This document shows positions 26,709 to 39,770 of a stretch of 64,000 bases of DNA, piece after piece. How positions within the stretch are numbered: position 1 is the first letter of the stretch; each line of letters opens with the position of its first letter. The notes beneath the pieces were generated by a model. That model was not told the origin of the DNA. It saw only the letters and a program-made list of their open reading frames with translations, and searched no databases. This DNA comes from Ridgeia piscesae (taxonomy: Eukaryota > Annelida > Polychaeta > Sabellida > Siboglinidae), in NCBI GenBank assembly GCA_025642075.2, contig JAODUO010000079.1, forward strand, positions 440,501 through 504,500. Direction: 5' to 3'. The position numbers were made by a program, and so were the translations under genes.

Positions 26709-29700
26709 CTCTCTCTCTCTTTCTCTCTCTCCCCCTTTATCTCTCCCCTCTCTCCCCTCTCTCTCACATACCATTTAATTTATTGTCTCTTTCTTTCGTA
26801 TTATCACCAGTGTGTTCCTTGCTCCCCATTAAATAAATCTGCAGTCTTCCCACCCTTTCCCTGTGTCTAATCCCCTCCGTCTCTCCCACGAAGACAAATC
26901 ATGATGCAGCACCCTCCAATTCCCAGTTGTCACACAAATTGATAAATTTGCTGTAAATTAGTTTTTTCTCTGGGACATTTGGTGACGCGGGTGATCACTG
27001 AGCCATAAACCATGAAAGCGACTGCGACAGCTGCAGATAACGTGATACCTCTGTTGCCTCCCTAGTTTTTACTGTCTCCGTCTGGCAATGACACATCCCA
27101 GTGCTCAATGTCCTTTGCTGTCAAACAGATCCCCACAGTTGTCTCCAGTGGTGACAGATTTGACAGGGTCCGTTGAGGCCCAGTCCCTGTTGTCCCCTCT
27201 CTTCCCTATGTCGCAATAAGCACCTGATTGAACTGGAGGTTTGTGGCTTGGTGACAACAGCTGACTCAACCCTGGTGCCCCTTGGGCCCATTATATTGGT
27301 TTGTCTGTTACGGGAGTGACTGACGGGCTTAGATTGATAGGATGAGTCAGGAAATTGTTGATTTCTTTGAAGAGATAGTTTGAATGAGTAGGGCTAATTG
27401 TTGATTTCTTTGGAAAAATATCTGATTAATGATATATGATTAACTGTTTTCCACACGCTCCAAAGAAGGACGGTCGATTTATGTTTTTAAACTGTGTCAT
27501 TATTGACCAGCTGCGTTGATCCTGACGTATCAGTGTTTATCAGATCCATTTACTCCTGCTTCTGCAACATTTTGAAAACAACGTGAACCAGCTGTTGTAC
27601 TTGTAGTGCTACATATTTAAAAACACAAAATTATCTGGTGATTTTTGTCAATTTTTCATGTAGATAAGTACTTTAATTGAGTATGGTATAATGCAATAGC
27701 TTTTATAAAATAATATTTTAAATTAATTTATATCATTGCAATGTTGTGTGTGAGTGGCAGTTGTATGTGGTGGGGGGGGGGCAGTTACCTACTAGTCATG
27801 TACACCACATTGTAGTTTTGAACCAAGTTCATACTGTCTAATTGTTAGACTGAAATTGTGTTTTATATAAATGTAGAACATTTTGTTTTATATAAATGTA
27901 GAGATATGTAAATTTGGACATGGAGCTATCATGTGCTCTCATTCCAGATACCCGCCTTATAATGGACTCAGTTGACCTGAGGTATTCAATTGATAGCGAT
28001 TTATTGCTGACACATTATGAGGCAGGGTTGGCACCCAGGGTGTTTGAATGGCAAGGGCCCATAAAACAGGCCTGTTTAGGAGACAGTGTTACTTATGTAA
28101 GTGTCAGCTACCCATAGATGGGTGTTTGCAAGCCAGAAACTGACTTTTGTAGCCGAGGATGATTTGTTCACACATTCGTTGTGAATGTGTAGCGATGTTA
28201 TGAAACATGGCAGGAATCGGCGAGGCTTGTGGCGAGTGTCTCCATGCGGAATAAGGTGGAGCAGTGAGCTCTATGCTCCCTGCTCCGGCCTCTCTTGAGG
28301 CGTGAGTGATGGGGACAAGGCAGGAAGTGACAGCCGAGTACTTCCTACCCGCACCACGGATCCTACAGCGATGGTTTCCACACTGAGACTCGGCGCTAAT
28401 GATTGATTGAGTGCACGAGATCAATATAGACATCCTCGTCATTAACCTTTTCCCTTCTGTAATAGTTTGTCGCATTTTCTACTGTTCTTTTTCCGTCGCA
28501 TGGCAGCGTTATTTGCGTCAACTACTCCGGCTGGTGGCAGGATGGGGGGCCTGGGCTCAAATGTCCCACGCACGAGGCGTGGAAATAGATAGACTTGTCT
28601 ACGTCAAGTGCATACTATACAACGGAACTACGTCAGGAAACTACGTTTGTTTCTATACATCTGGCAGTAGTGACATCACAGCGTATTCATTTCACCCTCC
28701 TCGGAGGTAGTGGGTTGGCGTAGAGACATAACCCTATGTGTATAGCTACAGTTGGTGTGTTGTGTGTGTCAAGCCTGACCCGTTGGTGTCGGACCGTGTC
28801 GTTCTGCGTCGACAGCGCTGTACAATGTGCTGCTTCATTGAGCGACACACCAATTTGATCTTTTGTTGGACGACGCGGTGGCACATTTTAATTTAATTTG
28901 CCCGCTCGCAAACAAAATCCTCAAATTGAGTTGCTGCTAAGTGATGTCATTTGAGAGACTGACCGAGTGAGTGGTCTCTGCTTGAGGGAAGGCGGGACGG
29001 GACGGACACACAATAAGACGTTTTGCTCATTCACGTCTTTGTCTTGCAGTGAGGCATAAACAGTGTGGCTCGGTGTTTGGCTGCCCACAGTGACCAGTGG
29101 TGGTAATTTAAGGACAGACATGTTTGTTTAGAACTGCCCCTTGGCTAGTCTTGAGAGTTGAACTACACCGAAGACACCGATTTGTGCGTTAGGTAAACAA
29201 CTTTGATGAGGTAGAGTTTTGGTTAAGTAGTAAATTAATATATAGTTACTAATAAATCTGTTAACTGAAATTGTATAGAAAGGGTTCATTTTAGGTCACT
29301 AACGTAGGTTACTCTGACCTTTTATGAGAAGTTTGTGGCTGCATTATTGGACTGATTAATAAGTCCAGACTTTACACACAGACAAGCAAACAGATAAATA
29401 TCTGCAATGGCTGATATCTTAGTTTCTGTCCAGGCTACCCAGGGTAGTCTTATAATCTAATCCAGTGGACGTATTTGGTTATTTTCTGTTGAGATGAATC
29501 AGACAGGTTTAAAAATTAGGTGATCACACACATTACTTTTGGGCTGTTACATAATATTCAGTACTGGGATTTCTATGTTTTGACAGCATGCCGAGTTTTT
29601 CAGAGATCACTTGAATCATAATGTCAGCACACAGTGAATGCAACTTGACTTCATTTGCATCGTTGAAACTTAATAAAACCGTATTGTTATGAGGTCAGGT

Positions 29701-32700
29701 TTGATGTATTTGACTCTTGTGGTCTGCACAATGTTAATGGTCCAGTTGTTGTAGTCTGAGCTGATCTTTGTTGGCTTCGACTCTGGGATTGTTTTGTTGT
29801 CTGGAGACCATTTCACTGACGTTGTTAAGAGCTCTTAAACCGGATTTTGCACTTTAAAGTGAACACCACAAAACACCAGCAGGACATTGTCACTGGTGTG
29901 TCATGGAAATAGTGTCCTCAGTAATATGGCAAAGGATATTTGTGTTTTGAATTACATTTAATATAAAAACAGATTTTATTTAAAAGTGAGTTTTCCATAA
30001 CAGCTTTTTGTCTTAAAGGAATTGGTCCCCCGGTGTTAGTGGTAGTCATCCTAGGTTTTGTTTTATGATCTCGACTTTGAACTGGAGTTCATGTTCTTTG
30101 CCTGTGGTGTGGCTTGTGGTCAGTGGTATCTGGTGGTATGGTCATTTGGTCAGATGTGGTCATCGACTGGACTTGGTCTTTACTCTAGTTCCATGAGTTG
30201 ACAGATGCAGCAGGCGTGGTGGGTCGGTGGCGAAGGTCTTCATCCAGTGAGGTTTCATTGCCTTACTTGTTCACTTGTTGCTGACTGAGCAGTCTAGTCT
30301 CGTTGAGGTAAACACTGTTGACACGCTGACATTTCGCAACAACCACTGCGAGATTTAATGACATATTACATCCTGGTAGTTGCTGCCTCCCCTCGGATAT
30401 GGTTACTGGGCACGGTTACTGGGCACGGTGTCTGGCGATTGGATTACTGCCTGCTGTCCACACGTGGCCCTCATATGTATTCATACTGGTACTTATAATG
30501 TACAAATATAGCATGATCTTGATATCAAGTCTTATTAGGTGTCAGTGAGACATTTCTTGAATTGTTCCATTAAATGTCTTCATGAACAATGTTGCCAAAA
30601 TATGCTTATTTTATCGGATTCACACAACCAGACAATACACAGGTTCTCATAATCAGTACTTGGCTTTAAGTTTTTGGTCACTGACAGTCTACTGACCAGA
30701 AATTGTAAGCACTTCTACTATGGACAAGTCTTATGCTGACTTAGGAATTCCTGTGTGTGTACAAGTTATAATGGTCTGTGTCAGGTCGCCTGACAGTACA
30801 TTCTACTTGCCCTGGGCTTTTGGGCAACTGTTAATGTCAGTAATAATAACATTGCTTTATTTGCTTTTTTTGAATTTAAGTATTGTTGATGTGTTGAATT
30901 TGGACAAACATTGCCGATTTGAGAAAATCCCTTACAACCACAGTAATAAAAAACACATAAACATCCATTGACATTCATCTTCTTGTAAGTCTGTTGTAGC
31001 GACTGATTCTCTCACTTAGCTACGCCTGTGTTACGAGTATTCTTTATTACTAAATACATCATGGGTGGAGACTCTTGTTACTAAAGCACCGCATCGATAT
31101 CAACATCATCCGATAAATCCATCACAGCACAAGTAATTCCAGAGGATAACTCACAAATCTACACATGTAAAAAGTGGCTGTAATTGAATTAGCATCCCCA
31201 GGTTGAATGATAATCAAACCACTTGGCACCAAGCTCTTGCCCAGCCGTGGGTCAGTTCCCTCTTCGTGGGCAGATCGCTGGATCCCACCCAGGCACTTGG
31301 ATATTATTTCAGTGACACACCAATTTTACAATCAATAACCTTTCTTCCTGTCTGTGGTGTGATGCCTGTTATTTCGCAATACCTACAAAGAAATTTAAAA
31401 ACCTTATGTGTGTGAGTCACATTGGATGCGTTATGTAACGGCTGTGAGAGTTCACTGTGAGTTCACTGCCTTCATGTCTAGGTGTTCTGTATTTATTGGC
31501 CATGGGGAGGCAGGAGATTATAAAGTTACTGGCCTAGAGTTTGGGTTGATAAATGCAGTCAGTTAAAATGAACTCACAAAGTTGACCAGTACCTGTAGGT
31601 GTAGATATTTTGACAGGTAGTTTGTTTGGGGGGGGCTTGACATTTTAGTTGTCACATCAGAAGTATTTGTTGGTTTTAATTGTGCGTGAGGCTCAATGCT
31701 AAGGCTGCAAATGTATTACCACAGTTATTTATATGTAATAACGTCACTACCATGATAAAGTTGGATTTGAATGCCAATATATATCATATTATATATCTTT
31801 ACATTTGGCAGTATAATCTACAGTTAATGCATTGTAGTGCCACAATGGGAATGCTGTCCCAGAATCCTAGCTTTTATTCCATCATCAGTGTTATAGGATC
31901 CACCTAAATGGTCTTTTGCAATGCTATCAAAACATTTCAACGTATAACAAAGTAAACAAACTGTCTTCATGTCTTTCTTTATATGGGGTATTCACTAGCA
32001 TAAATTTATCTCACACCCTTGAGTTGAGACAGCGTGTATACCATCTCTCGTAGGTAACGTGTAACATGACCTCTTATTGAGTGAATAATTAACTATCTCT
32101 GCCAGTTTACCAATCATGCGAGCAGGCACAAAATAAATATAAGCTTGGCAGTGCATATTCACCATCGCATGTGCACTGCTGAATTTTAGACGCGGTTGTT
32201 TAGAACAGAATGTAAGAAAACGAACATTGCTTGAAATATGAAATATACAAATTATGCATTAGGGTTATCCTGTTTTTTATGATGGGTCGGGTTACAAAAA
32301 CATAATGGTTATCATTTGGATTGAAAACCGACCCAGTCAGGCCAGTAAAGTATGAAAATGGGTAGCCTAAACCTGCACAGCAACTTCAAAAAAGGCAACA
32401 GGCAAGTGTTAATGTCAAGGCCTGATGAAGATAGTCTCACTCCACATTTACCGAACTGAAATAGCCCAAGCAACACATGTAGTTAGGGCTGGACCCAGCT
32501 GTGAGCTGAACTTAAGCTGCTAAATCCGTGATTACCCCTGGTGGTTCACGTGGAGTAAGAGGAAATGAAGCCTATACAAGAGTGTTTGATCGCCCACCTT
32601 CCAAGCCAGACTACAGAATGTCTCGTCCAGTTATTACCACATCTAATCCACAAAACAACATGTCACACGTACTGGTCACACGCAATGCATATAATAATTA

Positions 32701-32972
32701 ATAAATGGACAGAATTGTTATTGAAGAAAATATAGTGTCTACGGAATGACTGAGTCTAATTTTTTAAACCACCAACAACGTAAGCGATTTACAGAATCAT
32801 CAATAAATCTAAACGTGCTGATGAAGAACAATCTTGGTGAGTGTTGAGCGTCTGTTATGTCGTAGACGCGTCTAATGAGGAGACAGCACATACCTGTAGG
32901 TTGTACATGTAATTTCATTCCGGGTCGTGTCATAACTGATCTGATGAATGTGTTGAGAAAGCCTGCAAGGCC

Positions 32973-33047
32973 TAGTCATGTTGACTCCTGACGCAGAATG
33001 ATGACCAGTAGCCATGTTGACCACTGACGCAATATAATGACCAGTAG
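32973..33047. repeat. Imperfect 36-bp tandem duplication (two copies)
   Basis: TAGTCATGTTGACTCCTGAC and TAGCCATGTTGACCACTGAC start 36 bp apart, and each copy continues to an AATGACCAGTAG or GATGACCAGTAG end. Two copies only. Confidence 0.7.
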
Positions 33048-33858
33048 ATGCTTGAGTTGTATATAATTTGGAAGATTAGCAAGACAGGAAACTAATACCT
33101 ACTTTTGTTGATTTCAATGTGTGTTCTGTTGTTCCAATGTGTGAGACATTATGATGTTACACTGTCAAACAGATGTGTTTGTGGTGTGATAATATATCGC
33201 AAAAAATTTAGTGTTTTTCTGCCTGGTTATACAGTAGCGCCGTGTAATATTTGCCTGTCATAAACACGAGTACATTCACCCTCGTGTAATGAGTAAGCAT
33301 TTTTTTATCTAGACCAGTTCCAGGAGCTGTTATTGGGTCACAGATAGTGTTTACTGATTTCAAAGCCGATTTGTGTCAACCACAACTGTGAACAGATGTA
33401 GGTGATGTGTCAAAGGCGCCCCATGAGAAGTAAGGTAATAATATAGTATACTGCTGCCAATGTGATGTGTAAGCTTGATTTATCTCCAGTCTGGGGTTTG
33501 GTTTAGGATCTGTTTAGATGACTTGCCCTTCTGACTGTCGTCAGTTTGACCTTGTGGTGACACTGTAGGTTTGGAGACAGCTGGGGTCATAAATCACCCT
33601 GATGACAGGAACACCCCAGACAGTCCTGTACCCCAGCAAACACATATCATGCATTACATAAGGACATGGATATGGCTTAGCTACAGACGGCTCAGTTAAT
33701 AATTTCAACGACACGTTTGTGTCGTGCAGGGAACAGGTGTTTAGTGGCGTAATAGGTTAGTGATGGCTGGGGTTCAAGAAATTAGGGTCGTTAACAGGGG
33801 ATAAAAAAGTGAGTGAAGTCACTGCTAGCAGTTTACCCTGGGGGTGTTTTGTTTCGAT

Positions 33859-33900
33859 GTGGCGTGGTGGTCTAGTGGAGTCTTCCCGATCCTTTCACAG
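33859..33900 (+). repeat. Possible tRNA-derived SINE head fragment
   Basis: TGGCGTGGTGGTCTAGTGGA resembles a pol III A-box as found at the start of tRNA-derived SINEs. No convincing B-box (GGTTCGANNCC) follows at the usual spacing, so only a weak fragment call is possible. Confidence 0.25.
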
Positions 33901-35471
33901 TGACTTTTTATTCACTTTCATTTTCTCACTATGTGTTAGACTTCCTGTTTGAAGACTGACAGCAACATGGAAGGTTTTGAATAGATCCAAGGTCCAACAT
34001 ATGCACGTTGAGGGGGGTTACTGAAATTGGAAAGATGGGTTTAAAAAGTGTTGAAGGAATCAGGTTGAAATCTGGAAGTCCTTGTGGTGCGAGAGCCTTA
34101 GAGCCGTCTAATCTACTAATATGGCGTCCTGTTATCTGTGGTGGAGAGAAGGAATGTTCCAACAGTAGCTGAGTGTGCCATCACATTTCCCGCGAGCTCA
34201 AGTAATCGAACAAACAACTTTTTTTAGACCCGACTGAATTATCACATGGTTCCGTTTTCTGTCAGTGTCTGTCTCGAATCAGTAGCAGAGGCACGTATGT
34301 GGCGCCGCGTGGTGCAACTCGGCATTTACCATCGCCAGACACCGAGTCAAAGGCCTTACTTTGTTACGAATGAACAATCGGTCTTACTGTTTTTTACAGA
34401 TGTCGGGGAAGCGCATAATTCCCTTTTCACAGCGATCTAATCAAAAGTAGTGCGTAATCCCCCCACGGAGTGATTTACTAAATAGAAGCACATCATTCTC
34501 TGTCGGAGTTACGTAACACGTGTGGCTTCGTAAGATTTGTCTCACTTTGTGTCAGTATCGTCTAATTAATTGGCATTAGTGGAGCATTCTAAAGGAGAAA
34601 CCATGTAGACATGTGTCCATCTGGCCAGGGTTGACCACAGGGACTGTTGTGTTGGTGACGCAATGACCATTGGACATTGAAGGGTCCTCCAGGTAGACTC
34701 TTGTAGAATCGTGTCCAGGGCCTTGGGTACATACTACATAGCCAGTGGTCCAGAAGCCCCCCCCCAGTTCACAAGGACCATTCTCTAAATTGTGGCCCAC
34801 TGGTCTCACCTGAAGTTAGTCACTAATTGGTCCCAATTACACAGTGATTACGTGGTAGATGCTCTGTGCAGTGAGTTGTCAGGAAGCTCACCTTCCATAG
34901 GGCTGGCCTTTGGGTTCTAGGAACTACTTCTAGGACAGTCTTAACTAAGAGCAGACTGGCCTGGTTGAGACCTACAGGGCTGTGAGGACACATGGTGAGG
35001 ATGTCATTGCATGGCCTCACGCAACAATACCTCATCGGAGAGAACGTACATTAATAATTACTGTGTGTGCTTAATCTAAAACTACTCTTGTCTGATGATG
35101 ATTTTATACAAGAGTGATGATAATATAGGTTGTGAAATGGGACTGGGGGAACAGAAATGGGGGTTTAGGAGATGGGAAGGGAGGGGGAGAGGAGTAAGTC
35201 AACATAGCATGGTGTTATAGATATTTTTATTACAGAATATTTTTCAAAGAAATCTGATAGAAGTATTTCAGAAGTGGTTAGATTATTTGCACTCTGCAGC
35301 CGTCCAGTAATACAGAATTAAACTGTTGTTGATGGCCAGGAAATTTGTCTGGAAAATGCATTAGCCCCGTCTTCGATGTTTAGCTGAGAGCCAGAGATGT
35401 CTGAGAGAGACAGGAAGGAAGGAATGACTCCACTTATTTGTAATAACCATGCAACTTGTCTCGCGCCTCGC

Positions 35472-35484
35472 GGTCACTGTGACC
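35472..35484. promoter_or_regulatory. Perfect ERE-type palindrome GGTCACTGTGACC
   Basis: GGTCA, three bases, TGACC: an exact inner match to the estrogen response element consensus GGTCAnnnTGACC, in a short CpG-rich patch. ERE palindromes are bound by estrogen receptors and also by ERR dimers. Position inside the large ERR intron suggests possible feedback control, but one such match in 64 kb is not statistically compelling. Confidence 0.4.
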
Positions 35485-38400
35485 AGGCCATTGCAACCTC
35501 ACCCAAGGAACTAATGTACATGTACTTGATGTACCCATAACTCATCCGTCCAAGAGATACACTTGTTGTTATCAGTGTTTGTGTGTTTCTCTATTCCGCT
35601 GACATTTCCCCTGGCCTGCCTACCGCTGAGCTGAGCGTTTGTAGGTTGGTATTTGCAGGAGTTAGCCGTAAGAAAAACGTCCATCAGCGGGTTCGTATAT
35701 TTATCGATCACAACCGCCGGATCGGTTCTGACATTTGCAACTCAGACCCGTGCCAAGAATTGATTTTTTCATGACTGCATCGTTTTTAGACGTCAATGGC
35801 AGGAACTGGCACTAAATCAGACGAGACCCAGGCTATTGCGTGCCGTCCGCCTACGTCTTGTCTCGTCTTGTCGGGCAGACATTACCGTATCACTCTTTTA
35901 GCTCCACACGCAACTCGTGCTCGGGAATTTGAAGAAAACTGGACAACACATTTGTCAGATTTACTACAGTAATAATGCCGTTAATAAGGGATCAGTCAGT
36001 TGCTCAGGTGTAAACGGATTTGAGACTTTTATACAAAATCATATCACACCTGAATTGTCAACCACATATAGTGGCAGTGAGAGGAATTGTGCCGACCAAA
36101 TGGATGTTGACTGTAAAAACTATATACAGATGACTAATAGAATGAAATTGTGATACAGTGTAGTATAAAATTGATATAAATTGTAAAAGTTTGAAATGTT
36201 TCGTAGTGTAGATAATATAAATCGTGGTTAAATATTAGTCAATTCACATTGTCATCACCGACAGTACTTCATCATCACATATTCACATTGTTTACATAAT
36301 TAGCAGGGTTCAGATAGCCATGCTCTCACATTTAAGTGTCTTCCTGGTGTATGTTTTCCCTTGCCTCTGCCATCCTTGCGTGGGTTCTGTCGGGCTCCAC
36401 CTAGCACCCATCTACCCATCTGTCAGACGCTGACATGTACTGCAGCCACCAGTGCCACGTTTCATAATTTGATGTTCGAATGCGGAAGCGCTTGCCTCTC
36501 TGGTATTTACTAATGTGGGTGGGTGTTTACCGTGCCGTCATTTGCGAGCTCCCTGTTTGCATCATTTTATGTCTGCCCGATAAAGATTGCACTGCACTGT
36601 GTGGCTGGGGATAGAGTCGGACAGTCGGTGGTCACTGGTGCGGCGTCTGCCTGTTGCCATTTGCATCCTCCGCCAGGCCTGGGAGTGTTTATGATGGCTA
36701 TATACAGGGGCAGGCGAAATGTCACGCTGTACTTGGGCTGTTCCTTGTGTTTTACTGCGGCTGGTGGCTCTATGGTTGTGTCATTCACACACAGCTGTAG
36801 GTAGTCTGTATGTTGTTATAAGGTCTGTGTGTCCACTCTGGTGTTGTGGCTGGAGTTGACCACTGTTCCGAGCTGTCAGACTGACCGGTGGGTGGACAGC
36901 TGGACCTCTGGCTTGATGGTGCAGGTTAATTGACCAGGAGGATGTCGTCCATCATCTGTAGGTGTGGGCCAGTCTCGCACCAGGAGCGATCATCTGCTCC
37001 ACTCTCGGCCACTCTTCCATAACTTGTGTGAGAACCAGCATAAATAGTGTGAAATGGCCCCGTGGAATGTGCTGATGTCCGTGTGGCATGGCTGCTGTGG
37101 TCGTGGAAGGTTCTCAGGCTGGGTAGATATTCATAAAGCAGTTGTAATCACTCACAGACGGTCACAGTTAACACTGGCATTTTGTGTTGTTTCCTTCTCA
37201 ACTTCTCAATGTATTTATAGGTGTTATTGTAAGTAACAGACCTTTACAGAACCACGCTGACAACCTTCATTACTGTGGCTCCCGACAGGGGGATACTTAA
37301 TATATATTGGTTTCTGTATAAAATCACCAGTACGGTCTCTAATGTACACCATACAATGCATCTGTATCAATCTTTCCAACACATCTCGGTAGCATTAGAA
37401 GCATCGGGGGAATATCTCCTTCATTTCCTCCACCAGCAGTGGAAGATTATCTTGTCTTGTAATAAACACAGATGGTTACTGCTGATTTGGAGCCATCTGT
37501 GACACCTACAGACCTGCACATTCTCGTGGCATCACACGCAATCCATCACTCACACAGTCAGTCGCAGGTGCTCGATTGATTCTGACAGTTTTTTATTTAT
37601 TTCTGAAACTGGCATGAAGACGTGACTAAACATGCAACAGGAAGTTTGGGTGTTTGGACGAGTGGCCGGCTGTGCTCGGAGAAGTCTTGCGGAAAGCACT
37701 TGCAACTAACCACAATAAGGTGTCCGCCGCCATTACCTGACGAAATAGTAACCAATAGAAATGGCGTTATGCAGGTTGTTTGAATGTCTGTGTGGACTTG
37801 TTTAGTGTTGAGTGAGTAGAAATGATGTATTTGTGCAGCGTGGTAACAGAGCTGTCAAATGATGACAGATGTCAGTCAGCGTTTTTCTGCTTATAGGTAC
37901 AGACATCATTTTAATTGGTGATGCGATCCAGGCAAATTTTAGCAGAAATTAAGGGGTGTCAGGTTAAAGATTGGATTGGGGAAAAACGAAGCATTAGAAT
38001 TTCACGAATTTTATACAGCACGAATGAAGTTAATTAATTTTATGAAAATAGTACGCAAATGTCCTGCGTGCGCTGGTGGCGTAATGAGTATTGTGTGACT
38101 TAGGTAATGGCTGTTACACATGGCACTGGCAATGACTGGGAATCTAATGGGCTTCTGTCTGCTTGGGTTTCTAATCAGCACGAATAGTCGTGGCGCATTT
38201 TTATGATTGCTAATTGTTACCTGGCACAGGTAAAGGCAGCAGTTTATTGTGTGTGTAGGTGATTGTGAGACATTAAGTGGACACAATGTATTAGTCTTGT
38301 TGGTCGGTCCTGATGACAAACCGCGGCTTTGTGTACATGTATTGGCCTGTTGTAGGAGGGTCGTGGAGTCAGGTGGATTACATTAGGTCAATCTAGGAGA

Positions 38401-38689
38401 GACAATCCCATTTCTAGTTGTTGTATTGCTTCTGTAAGTCAGCCGTATAAGGAGTAGAAATAATGTAATGTTCAATTTTGCTGGAATAAATGTTCTTTAT
38501 ATTATTAAAATGCTAATCATCTGGGTAACAGGGAGTATAATAACATGTTCATGGACTGTTAGAGTGGCGTTATTATAATAAACTGTATGAGGAAGGCAAC
38601 ATGTAGGTCTGGTTGTGAGACAAACTGAGACATGTAGACTGCGCAGATGGCAGCATCTAAGTGGTCTTCCTTATTTAATTAAGACTGGA

Positions 38690-38740
38690 TGGGAGGGGGA
38701 GGATGGGAGGGAGGGAGGGTGGGGGGGAGGAAGGGAGGGT
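38690..38740 (+). other. G-quadruplex-prone G-rich tract
   Basis: About 50 bases of almost pure purine with at least eight GGG-or-longer runs separated by one to four bases, meeting the standard G3+N1-7 pattern many times over. It lies about 75 bp ahead of the 10-bp minisatellite. Confidence 0.8.
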
Positions 38741-38814
38741 TTACATCAAAATGATCAAACATCTGGTGCTGCAAAGCTGTTGTCTGTTGCAAGGCGAGTG
38801 TTGAGGGTAGCTAG

Positions 38815-39770
38815 GGTGGCTACTGGTGGCTACTGGTGGCTACTGGTGGCTACTGGTGGCTACTGGTGGCTGCTGGTGGCTGCTGGTGGCTGCTGGTGGC
38901 TGCTGGTGGCTACTGGTGGCTACTGGTGGCTGCTGGTGGCTACTGGTGGCTACTGGTGGCTCTGGGCTACTGGTGGCTACTGGTGGCTCTGGTGGCTACT
39001 GGTGGCTGCTGGTGGCTACTGTGGCTGCTGGGCTACTGGTGGCTGCTGGTGGCTGCTGGTGGCTACTGGTGGCTGCTGGTGGCTACTGGTGGCTGCTGGT
39101 GGCTGCTGGTGGCTACTGGTGGCTACTGGTGGCTGCTGGTGGCTACTGGTGGCTACTGGTGGCTGCTGGTGGCTACTGGTGGCTACTGGTGGCTGCTGGT
39201 GGCTACTGGTGGCTACTGGTGGCTGCTGGTGGCTGCTGGTGGCTGCTGGTGGCTGCTGGTGGCTGCTGGTGGCTGCTGGTGGCTGCTGGTGGCTGCTGGT
39301 GGCTGCTGGTGGCTGCTGGTGGCTGCTGGTGGCTGCTGGTGGCTGCTGGTGGCTGCTGGTGGCTGCTGGTGGCTGCTGGTGGCTGCTGGTGGCTGCTGGT
39401 GGCTGCTGGTGGCTACTGGTGGCTGCTGGCTGCTGGTGGCTGCTGGTGGCTGCTGGTGGCTGCTGGTGGCTGCTGGTGGCTGCTGGTGGCTGCTGGTGGC
39501 TGCTGGTGGCTGCTGGTGGCTGCTGGTGGCTGCTGGTGGCTACTGGTGGCTGCTGGTGGCTGCTGGTGGCTGCTGGTGGCTGCTGGTGGCTGCTGGTGGC
39601 TGCTGGTGGCTGCTGGTGGCTGCTGGTGGCTAATGGTGGCTGCTGGTGGCTACTGGTGGCTGCTGGTGGCTACTGGTGGCTGCTGGTGGCTGCTGGTGGC
39701 TACTGGTGGCTGCTGGTGGCTACTGGTGGCTGCTGGTGGCTGCTGGTGGCTGCTGGTGGCTACTCTGGCT
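38815..39770 (+). repeat. 10-bp minisatellite (array B), unit TGCTGGTGGC / TACTGGTGGC
   Basis: About 94 head-to-tail copies of a 10-bp unit, differing almost only by G or A at the second position. Roughly 30 copies are TAC-type, concentrated in the first 400 bp and again near the end, and about 60 are TGC-type, making up nearly all of the centre (39231-39410 and 39421-39540). A few copies lose 1-4 bases. Every TGC-type unit contains the exact octamer GCTGGTGG. The unit has no stop in any plus-strand frame, which produces Trp/Leu/Val/Ala/Gly-rich open frames of up to 407 codons that are not genes. Confidence 0.97.

Noticed and set aside
33859..33900. tRNA gene
   Set aside because: A-box-like only; no B-box at proper spacing and no cloverleaf could be drawn.
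34400..34450. ATG mini-frame behind a T-rich acceptor-like sequence
   Set aside because: Only 16 codons before a stop, no donor in frame, and no resemblance to an ERR N-terminus.
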